11,174 nt of DNA. Source: Acidimicrobiia bacterium UBA4744. Lineage in GTDB: Bacteria; Actinomycetota; Acidimicrobiia; Spongiisociales; UBA4744. Both the position numbers and the translations under genes were made by a program. Under the pieces are notes generated by a model. The model saw only the letters and a list, made by a program, of their open reading frames with translations, was not told the origin of the DNA and searched no databases. Below are positions 6,145 to 11,174 of the stretch, piece after piece. Where the stretch lies: NCBI GenBank assembly GCA_002403855.1, contig DHIO01000026.1, positions 78,635 through 89,808 of the forward strand, given 5' to 3'. Position 1 is the stretch's first letter. Each line of letters opens with the position of its first letter.

Positions 6145-7485
6145 ATGAAACGTCGCCCGATCGTCATCCTGGCCGTGAGCTTCGCCGTGGTCCTGGCCGC
6201 CGGAGTTGCCCTGGCTCAGGTGGGCACCTTCGCTCCCAGCTTCTCCGATGTCGCCGAGGAGACCGCCTCTGCGGATTCGGTTCCCCCTGTCAAGGATCCC
6301 AAGGTACCGGTCGCCGAGAAGGCCTCCGGCGATGCTGAGAAGACCCCCGAGGAAGAGGAGCCCGCCCGGGAGAAGCCAAAGGATATCGAGCTGGACGAGC
6401 CCGCGAAGCCGGCCGAGGAGCCAACCGAGGAATCGGCAGAAGAACCGGCCGACTCCACTCCTCCCAAGCTCGTCATCACCAGCCCCAAGGACGGCGCCCA
6501 CTTCGGGGAGAACAAGCTGAAGTACTCCGGTGTGACCGAACCGGGCGCAAGAGTGTTTGCAGGCGAATGGGAAGCCGACGTCTTCGACAACGGCGAATGG
6601 CAGATCGTCCTCATCCTCAGCCCCGGCAAGAACATCACGACCTTCAGGGCTCAGGATGAGGCCGGCAACGTAGCCAAAGCGACCATCACTGCTCACCTGG
6701 ATGTCTCCGAAAAGGAGTTCTCGGCCCATCAGAAGTACGGGACCAACTCCGATCCGTGGGAGAAGTTCTCCGGTACCGGCCCTCCCGGAACCGTCATCGA
6801 GCTCCTCTCGAAGTACGGCAATGCGAGGATGGTTTCCGAAGGCAGCGAGTGGTATCTGAAGCTCCACTTCGAAGGGCTGCAGGAAGCCACCAGCTTTCCA
6901 ATCGTGCTCGAGGCCTCGACCGGCCACCGGATGGAGTTCACGTTCACCTACAAGCCGAAAGCTGTTGGGTTCTCGGCTCATCAGAAGTACGGGACCAACT
7001 CCGATCCGTGGGAAAAGTTCTACGGCACGGCCATGCCCGGCACGGTCATCGAACTGGGATCCGCGTACGGTAGCGCCCGGCTGGTGACCGAGGGCTATGA
7101 GTGGTACCTGAAGCTCCACTTCGAGGGACTGGCCGGTCCGGCCAGCTTCCCAATCGTGCTCCACACATCGACAGGCGAGGTAATGGACTTCTCGTTCACC
7201 TACGATCCGAAGCCCCTAGGGTTCAGCGCCCACCAGAAGTACGGCTCGTGTAGCGATCCCGAACCGTACGACGTCTTCTTCGGCACCGCGACTCCCGGTG
7301 CCACCATCACCGTGACATCCGACTACGGATCGGGCAGCGTCGTAGCCGGGGAAAAGGGAGGCTGGGACCTCAAGGTCTATTTCACCGGGGCCACCCCGGG
7401 CCAGCCTTTCGTCGTGAAGGTGAGCGACTCGGAAGGACACGTCAAGAAATTTGAGTTCGTCAGCTACACGGGCGGCGAAAAATAG
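6145..7485 (+). CDS. Secreted protein with acidic linker, Ig-like domain and three tandem repeats; function unknown
   Basis: This 446-residue protein is probably exported. It has an MKRR start, a hydrophobic helix (residues 6-22) and a plausible signal-peptidase site after VALA (residue 24). Residues about 35-105 are an acidic Glu/Pro/Lys/Ala-rich low-complexity linker. Residues 107-186 resemble a bacterial Ig-like (glucodextranase-B-type) domain, with PKLVITSPKDGAHFGE, SGVTEPGARVF and TTFRAQDEAGNVA. Three copies of an 84-residue beta-rich module follow (192-275, 276-359, 360-446), each starting FSAHQKYG and containing PGTVIEL or PGATITV, a W-x-LK-x-HF-type core and an FxFxY end. No catalytic motif, sortase signal or C-terminal anchor is seen, so it may bind surfaces or other proteins. 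The start is decided by AGGAGG five bases upstream. A strong hairpin follows the stop. Similar FxAxQxYG modules seem to recur in Acidimicrobiia surface proteins, but that is from memory. Confidence 0.85.
   Translation: MKRRPIVILAVSFAVVLAAGVALAQVGTFAPSFSDVAEETASADSVPPVKDPKVPVAEKASGDAEKTPEEEEPAREKPKDIELDEPAKPAEEPTEESAEEPADSTPPKLVITSPKDGAHFGENKLKYSGVTEPGARVFAGEWEADVFDNGEWQIVLILSPGKNITTFRAQDEAGNVAKATITAHLDVSEKEFSAHQKYGTNSDPWEKFSGTGPPGTVIELLSKYGNARMVSEGSEWYLKLHFEGLQEATSFPIVLEASTGHRMEFTFTYKPKAVGFSAHQKYGTNSDPWEKFYGTAMPGTVIELGSAYGSARLVTEGYEWYLKLHFEGLAGPASFPIVLHTSTGEVMDFSFTYDPKPLGFSAHQKYGSCSDPEPYDVFFGTATPGATITVTSDYGSGSVVAGEKGGWDLKVYFTGATPGQPFVVKVSDSEGHVKKFEFVSYTGGEK
6718..7482 (+). repeat. Three in-frame tandem repeats of 252 bases (84 codons) in the secreted protein gene
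   Basis: The units begin at 6718, 6970 and 7222, spaced exactly 252 bases apart; the last runs to the end of the gene. The first 56 bases of units 1 and 2 differ at only three positions, while the rest of those units and all of unit 3 have diverged clearly. Unit 3 replaces GTNSDPWEKF with GSCSDPEPYDVF. The pattern suggests an old internal duplication plus either strong selection on the first third of the module or later gene conversion between units 1 and 2. Confidence 0.9.
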
Positions 7486-7498
7486 GGGAAGCACAAGC

Positions 7499-7527
7499 GA
7501 GGACCGCGGCCATGTACCGCGGTCCTC
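7499..7527 (+). terminator. Strong GC hairpin, likely terminator of the secreted-protein gene
   Basis: Perfect 11-bp arms GAGGACCGCGG (7499-7509) and CCGCGGTCCTC (7517-7527) enclose a 7-base loop, starting 14 bases after the stop codon. There is no run of T after it, as is common for actinobacterial terminators, so the role is inferred from stem strength and position. Confidence 0.75.
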
Positions 7528-7603
7528 TCGCGTGGTGATAGGTTCCCAGTGTGAAATACTTCGGTCGGCCCATCGGCGACGGCGCAAAGGGGGTACCGGA
7601 GTC

Positions 7604-8359
7604 ATGAGACGATCGACCAGCATCGCCGGGCTACTGGGAGGAGGTGCTGTGCTCGGCCTGACCGCCGAGGTCTTCTACGCGGGATTTCGAGACCTTCCCA
7701 CGTTCGGGGGAGTCGATGCCTCCGGCACCTTCGGGGATTGCGACCTGCCACCACTCCGTATCTCGGTGCTCGGCGACTCGAGCTGCACGGGACCCGGCCT
7801 CGACGATCCGAACGACATCTGGGTGCGGAGGATCGGAGCACATTTCGGCCGGTGGTTTCGCACCACCGTCGACAGCGTCGCGGTGGGGGGGTCACGGGCT
7901 CACGATGTGCTTCGCGACCAGGTGCCCATGATTCTCCCGACCAGGCCTCATGCAGCGTTGGTGTCGGTAGGAAGCAACGACATGCTGTACGGCGTCCCGC
8001 TTCGCACGTTCGAGCGCAATCTGGAGGCCATCGTCACCGAACTGCTCACCTGCACTCCCGCCGTACTGTTGAGCGGTGTCGGAGATCTCGGAACGATCCC
8101 GCGCCTACCGCTCGTCTTGACCCGGATGATGCGGCGTCGGGGAAGGCTGGCCGACGGCGTACATCGTTCGATCGCGGCCAGATTCGCGGGTGTGGTGAAG
8201 GTGCCGATCCGCGAGCGATGCGGGGACGCTTTCCTGGACCCGGCTATCTACTCCCCTGATCTGCTTCACGTCAACGCGGAGGGCCACCGGCTGTGGGCCG
8301 CGGCCGCCATTCCATCTATCGAGGCGGCCCTCCGAGAGTCCTGGGGAATGCAACCTTGA
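7604..8359 (+). CDS. SGNH/GDSL-type hydrolase family protein
   Basis: A 251-residue protein of the SGNH esterase/lipase superfamily. All four blocks are visible: block I VLGDSSCTG with the nucleophile Ser in GDS (residues 57-59), block II VGGSRAHD (glycine 96), block III SVGSNDMLYG (asparagine 125 in GSND), and block V DLLHVNAEGH with the Asp219-x-x-His222 dyad. The enzyme probably hydrolyses an ester or thioester; the substrate (acyl lipid, acetylated sugar or similar) is unknown. The N-terminus has a moderately hydrophobic stretch (8-28) that could be a signal or membrane anchor. An ATG at 7604 with GGAG four bases upstream is preferred. A longer open frame to 7451 exists, but it would run back through the preceding gene's stop region and the terminator hairpin and codes for charged, non-conserved residues. 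Confidence 0.88.
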   Translation: MRRSTSIAGLLGGGAVLGLTAEVFYAGFRDLPTFGGVDASGTFGDCDLPPLRISVLGDSSCTGPGLDDPNDIWVRRIGAHFGRWFRTTVDSVAVGGSRAHDVLRDQVPMILPTRPHAALVSVGSNDMLYGVPLRTFERNLEAIVTELLTCTPAVLLSGVGDLGTIPRLPLVLTRMMRRRGRLADGVHRSIAARFAGVVKVPIRERCGDAFLDPAIYSPDLLHVNAEGHRLWAAAAIPSIEAALRESWGMQP

Positions 8360-8363
8360 ACAT

Positions 8364-8386
8364 GGCCGGCGCACCCACCGGCCTTT
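8364..8386 (+). terminator. Hairpin after the SGNH hydrolase gene
   Basis: Stem GGCCGG (8364-8369) and CCGGCC (8378-8383) encloses an 8-base loop and is followed by TTT, five bases after the stop codon. This is a short intrinsic-type terminator in a convergent gap with minus-strand small genes. Confidence 0.65.
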
Positions 8387-8448
8387 GATACGGCCGACCG
8401 TCATCGCCAAACCTCCACCGCAGGCTGTTTGCGGACAGTGCCTGAGCG

Positions 8449-8610
8449 TCACGGAGCGATGGGATTCCCCCACCAGGCCTGCAGGGCTTTCGAGATCTTC
8501 TCGCCCGCGTCGTTGATCCAACTGCCGTCGGGAGCCTGCGGCGCCAGCAGGACGAACACCGCTATGCCGATCAGTACCACCACCGCCACGAGCACCAGCT
8601 TGCGGATCAT
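8449..8610 (-). CDS. Small single-pass membrane protein, 53 aa, unknown function
   Basis: The minus strand carries a 53-codon frame starting with ATG at 8610 and ending with TGA at 8449. The product starts MIRKLVLVAVVVLIGIAVFV: two basic residues, then a hydrophobic helix to about residue 23. A short amphipathic tail follows, containing DGSWINDAGEKISKALQAWW and ending in proline. Codon third positions are mostly G or C, as in neighbouring genes. It is probably a one-helix inner-membrane protein or an uncleaved signal-anchor protein with the tail outside. The start lies 24 bases after the stop of the 85-aa gene on the same strand, so the two probably form a small operon. No good Shine-Dalgarno is seen, in keeping with translational coupling. 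No family was recognised. Confidence 0.65.
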   Translation of the reverse strand: MIRKLVLVAVVVLIGIAVFVLLAPQAPDGSWINDAGEKISKALQAWWGNPIAP

Positions 8611-8634
8611 CGAGGCAAGGCTATCGGATCGATC

Positions 8635-8892
8635 TCAACCGACAATGCGCCCAAGCCCCGATGCCAGATCCTCCGCCAGGTCGCCCTGCCGACGGACCGA
8701 TACTCCCTCGAGACTCAACCACCCCGCCATCTGGTGCAGCGACTGCGCCAAGGGCTCGACCACCTCCCCCCTGGTGAAGCCGGGTTCGAGAAAGGCTCCC
8801 TCCACCCGCAGTACCCCGACCTGACGGTCGGCTTTGAGGTCGACCCGGGCGACCCGGCACTCTACTTCGTCGGCGTCTACGCTGATCGCCAT
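8635..8892 (-). CDS. Conserved-looking hypothetical protein, 85 aa
   Basis: This minus-strand frame has the G/C-rich third positions of a real gene. It reads as a soluble alpha/beta protein, with VECRVARVDLKADRQVGVLR followed by FLEPGFTRGEVVEPLAQSLHQ and SLEGVSVRRQGDLAEDLA. No transmembrane segment, cysteine cluster or known motif is visible, and I do not recognise the family. The ATG at 8892 has GGAG about ten bases upstream. A GTG at 8919 would add nine residues and is the alternative start. The gene appears to lead a two-gene operon with the 53-aa membrane protein. Its start codon overlaps that of the divergent acyltransferase on the opposite strand. Confidence 0.6.
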   Translation of the reverse strand: MAISVDADEVECRVARVDLKADRQVGVLRVEGAFLEPGFTRGEVVEPLAQSLHQMAGWLSLEGVSVRRQGDLAEDLASGLGRIVG

Positions 8893-9625
8893 GGTCGCGA
8901 TGCTCCGTACGCCATTCACCTACCTGACCGGTCTCTTGACGACCGGCTTGGCCGCCGCGGCGGTCATCGTCACCAGTCTCGTCGCACCTACGTCGCCGTT
9001 CGTCGATTGGATTGCCCGCGCTTGGGCGCGCGTGATCCTGTGGGCCGGCGGAGTCCGGCTCGAGGTGATCGGAGCGGAAAACGTGGACCCTTCGGCCTCC
9101 TACGTGGTCGTTTCAAACCACCAATCCACCTTCGACATCATGGCTCACTTCGTCGCTCTGCCCATCCCGATCCGGTTCTTGGCCAAGAAGGAACTGTTCG
9201 ACGTACCTTTGCTGGGTGGAGCTCTCCGCAGCCTGCAAATGGTCCCCGTCGACCGCTTCTCGCGAAAAGCCGTCTACGGAGAAGTGGAGAAGAACGCCAC
9301 AGCGACGATCGCTCAGGGTAACTCGATCATCGTCTACCCCGAGGGAACTCGAACCACCACCGGAGAGCCACTGCCCTTCAAGAACGGGGCCTTCTTCATC
9401 GCCGTGCATACCGGTTTGCCGGTGCTGCCGACCACGATCGAAGGATCGTTCGAAGCATGGTTGCCGCGCGCCAAGGTCATCAAAGGCGGCACAATCACCC
9501 TGGTGATCGGGACCCCGCTGCCTACCGGCCACTTGACGGTCGATGACGCTCCTCGGTTGCGCGACCGGACCAGGACTGCCATCGTCACCACCCTGGCCGA
9601 GCTGAGGTCGCACCAAGTGTCATGA
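8891..9625 (+). CDS. PlsC-like 1-acyl-sn-glycerol-3-phosphate acyltransferase (first of a tandem pair)
   Basis: Members of this LPLAT family transfer a fatty acyl group to lysophosphatidic acid or related acceptors at the inner face of the membrane, making phosphatidic acid for phospholipids and triacylglycerol. The 244-residue product has a hydrophobic N-terminal helix (residues about 10-31), then the four family blocks: NHQSTFD (76-82, catalytic His-x4-Asp), FLAKKELFDVPLLG (96-109), YPEGTRT (149-155) and GLPVLPT (175-181). The start at 8891 is chosen because MVAMLRTPFTYL lines up residue for residue with the paralogue's MITAFRTLATYL; the ATG at 8900 and the upstream ATG at 8834 are less likely. 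No Shine-Dalgarno is seen, so translation may be leaderless. The stop overlaps the next gene's start by four bases (ATGA), implying translational coupling. Acceptor and acyl specificity cannot be read from sequence. Confidence 0.92.
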   Translation: MVAMLRTPFTYLTGLLTTGLAAAAVIVTSLVAPTSPFVDWIARAWARVILWAGGVRLEVIGAENVDPSASYVVVSNHQSTFDIMAHFVALPIPIRFLAKKELFDVPLLGGALRSLQMVPVDRFSRKAVYGEVEKNATATIAQGNSIIVYPEGTRTTTGEPLPFKNGAFFIAVHTGLPVLPTTIEGSFEAWLPRAKVIKGGTITLVIGTPLPTGHLTVDDAPRLRDRTRTAIVTTLAELRSHQVS

Positions 9626-10338
9626 TCACGGCCTTCCGCACTCTGGCCACCTACCTGTTCGCCCTTCTTGGTCTGCTGATCGCCGGCCCCGGCATACTGC
9701 TGGCCGCTGCTCGCGATCCCAACTCCCCGTGGATCGATCGGCTTGCAGGTTGCTGGGCGCGGATCTGGGTGGTGGGCGCCGGCATTCGTCTGGAGGTCGA
9801 GGGACTCCGGCACATCGATCCGGCCGGCTCGTACGTGGTCGTGTCGAACCACCAGTCGAACCTCGACCCCATGTGCCACTACCTGTCGATGCGAATGCCG
9901 CTACGTTTCCTCGCCAAGGAAGAGCTCTTCGCTATCCCCATATTCGGATCGGCAATCCGCTCCATGGGAATGGTGGCCGTCGATCGCAGTCGTCCCAGCC
10001 GCGAGCAGATCAATCGGCAAGTGCAGCAGGTCATTTCCCAACGCAGATCGTTGATCATCTACCCGGAAGGCACCCGGAGCCACGACGGAGAGGTGGGTCC
10101 CTTCAAAAAGGGACCGTTCGCGATTGCCATCCAGGCCGGGTTGCCCGTCGTGCCCGTGGCGATCGACGGCACGTTCGATCTCTGGCGGAGGGAAACCTTC
10201 TTCATCCGGTCCGGATCCGTACGCGTCTCCATCGGCTCGCCCGTTGCCACCACCGGCCTGTCCGACGAGGACGTCCCGGCCCTCCGGGATCGAGCTCGGG
10301 AGGTTGTGGTAGCGACCTTGGAGCAGATACGAACCTAG
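9622..10338 (+). CDS. PlsC-like 1-acyl-sn-glycerol-3-phosphate acyltransferase (second of a tandem pair)
   Basis: A 238-residue paralogue of the preceding gene, colinear with it over the whole length, with the same role class in phosphatidic acid or lysophospholipid acylation. It has a hydrophobic N-terminal helix (residues about 11-29), NHQSNLD (76-82, catalytic His-x4-Asp), FLAKEELFAIPIFG (96-109), YPEGTRS (147-153) and GLPVVPV (173-179). The ATG sits inside the ATGA overlap with the upstream stop, so the pair is certainly one transcription unit. Divergence between the two copies, for example TFD versus LDP after the His motif, suggests different acyl or acceptor preference rather than a recent duplication. 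A 7-bp stem hairpin directly follows the stop. Confidence 0.94.
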   Translation: MITAFRTLATYLFALLGLLIAGPGILLAAARDPNSPWIDRLAGCWARIWVVGAGIRLEVEGLRHIDPAGSYVVVSNHQSNLDPMCHYLSMRMPLRFLAKEELFAIPIFGSAIRSMGMVAVDRSRPSREQINRQVQQVISQRRSLIIYPEGTRSHDGEVGPFKKGPFAIAIQAGLPVVPVAIDGTFDLWRRETFFIRSGSVRVSIGSPVATTGLSDEDVPALRDRAREVVVATLEQIRT

Positions 10339-10358
10339 GAGCGAGGCTGGGTCGCTCC
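10338..10358. terminator. Hairpin between convergent plsC-like and imuB genes
   Basis: Arms GGAGCGA (10338-10344) and TCGCTCC (10352-10358) enclose a 7-base loop, beginning on the last base of the acyltransferase stop codon. With no T-run on either side, it may act as a weak terminator, possibly for both strands. Confidence 0.5.
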
Positions 10359-10388
10359 GAGGGCTTCTACCTGCAGGACGGGCGTTCG

Positions 10389-11174
10389 TCAGTCGTAGAC
10401 GCCGATCACATACATTCTTCCGTCCCGCAACTCACACAGCATTGCCCCGACTGAGGTCACCACTTGATAGCGGTCGACGTGAGAATCTCCCTGCCACCAG
10501 CGGCCCAGCTTCCGCCAAGGACCAGCCCAGTTCAATACCGGCTCCCAGCGACTCCGCAAACGGACCCTGGCTGGCATACCACCGTCCCATTCCACATCGA
10601 GTATTTGAGGTTCTGGAGGCACCAAGGCGGGAGACGGCCCGGGGGTGGATCCCGGCCAGGGAGCGCCGGGTTCCCGTTCGACCTCCGGAGGGTTATCACC
10701 CCACCGGTACCAGCACACCTCTTCACCGGGGTCGCGACCTCCTTGTGGCATGCTCTCCAGCACCGCCTCCGGCCCCAGCAGGGCCTGCACTCGGGCAACC
10801 GCTCGTTCTGCCTCTATCCGGGCCGAAACATCTTCGAGCAAGGTCAATTGCCGTCCTTCACCAGAGAGGTCGTCCGGAGCGACCGTCAACTGTACGATCC
10901 CGCCGGGAATACCCGCTGATTCGATCCACGCACGGAGTTGCCACCAGACACGCTCGGCGAGAGTCTCTTCTGTGAATGGATCGGCACTACGCCAAACCCT
11001 GGTCCGCGAAGTGCCGTCGGCAGCTCTGGCGGTCACTTCAATCCGATGGGGAGCGATTCCGCTATCCGCCATTGCTTCCATCAGGCGATGAGAGAGAGCC
11101 CGAGCGGCGAACCCGACCTGTTCTAGCAGTACGAGCGGCTCTTCGAACTTCTCAGTCACTGAAGTGTCTTCGGG
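10389..11174 (-). CDS. imuB: Mutasome adaptor ImuB (Y-family polymerase-like), C-terminal part (5' end outside window)
   Basis: ImuB is a catalytically inactive Y-family-like protein that links DnaE2 and ImuA to the beta sliding clamp during SOS mutagenesis. The minus-strand frame is open to the right edge, so about 262 C-terminal residues of a roughly 500-residue protein are present; a GTG at 11159 is internal, not a start. Numbered from that GTG, EFEEPLVLLEQVGFAARALSHRL-type residues (5-26), WRSADPFTEETLAERVWWQL (56-75), RVQALLGPEAV (123-133) and QGGRDPGEEV (139-148) follow actinobacterial ImuB order. The tail has EPVLNWAGPW (206-215) and ends in VYD, as family members do. QLTLL (residues 104-108; bases 10836-10850) fits a clamp-binding motif. 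The N-terminal palm is not visible. It lies on the same strand as dnaE2, about 5.7 kb upstream of it. Identification rests on recalled family patterns. Confidence 0.85.
   Translation of the reverse strand, partial: PEDTSVTEKFEEPLVLLEQVGFAARALSHRLMEAMADSGIAPHRIEVTARAADGTSRTRVWRSADPFTEETLAERVWWQLRAWIESAGIPGGIVQLTVAPDDLSGEGRQLTLLEDVSARIEAERAVARVQALLGPEAVLESMPQGGRDPGEEVCWYRWGDNPPEVEREPGAPWPGSTPGPSPALVPPEPQILDVEWDGGMPARVRLRSRWEPVLNWAGPWRKLGRWWQGDSHVDRYQVVTSVGAMLCELRDGRMYVIGVYD

Noticed and set aside
6013..7164. 383-aa open frame on the minus strand
   Set aside because: Antisense to the secreted repeat protein. Its apparent internal repeats only mirror the 252-base repeats of the true gene.
8418..8434. 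Stem CCGCA/TGCGG with a 7-base loop as terminator for the minus-strand small genes
   Set aside because: Only five base pairs and no T-run in the minus direction. Too weak to call.

Overview
This GC-rich window (11,174 bases) looks like chromosomal DNA from an uncultured actinobacterium, possibly of the Acidimicrobiia type. Three things point that way: a Gram-positive/actinobacterial SOS box in front of dnaE2, ImuB and DnaE2 proteins of actinobacterial style, and a high-GC codon pattern throughout. No rRNA, tRNA, transposase, integrase, phage gene or CRISPR array was recognised, so the taxonomic call is an inference from protein style only.

Left part (1-4729). The window opens inside ATP-dependent phosphoenolpyruvate carboxykinase (pckA, plus strand, 5' end missing). 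Converging on it from the minus strand is a short, apparently frameshifted gene of unknown function. Next comes dnaE2/imuC (minus strand, 1122 aa), the error-prone replicative-type polymerase of the SOS mutasome. Its PHP domain carries an unusual insert built partly from two different heptanucleotide tandem repeats. A perfect 20-bp palindrome matching the LexA-box consensus lies just upstream of its start.

Middle part (4744-8359). A GNAT acetyltransferase (minus) is divergent from a PEBP/YbhB-like lipoprotein (plus). They are followed by a secreted protein with an acidic linker, an Ig-like segment and three 84-residue tandem repeats, then an SGNH/GDSL-type hydrolase. Hairpins that look like terminators follow the secreted protein and the hydrolase.

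Right part (8449-11174). Two small minus-strand genes (an 85-aa protein and a 53-aa single-pass membrane protein) are divergent from a pair of overlapping plus-strand PlsC-like acyltransferases. The start codons of the 85-aa gene and the first acyltransferase overlap inside one CCATGG. The window ends in the C-terminal part of ImuB (minus), the mutasome adaptor that bridges DnaE2 to the sliding clamp. Two of the three classical mutasome genes therefore lie on the same strand but are separated by about 5.7 kb of envelope and lipid genes. The most distinctive observation is the frame-critical heptamer repeat tract inside the mutator polymerase gene, which could make it phase-variable.
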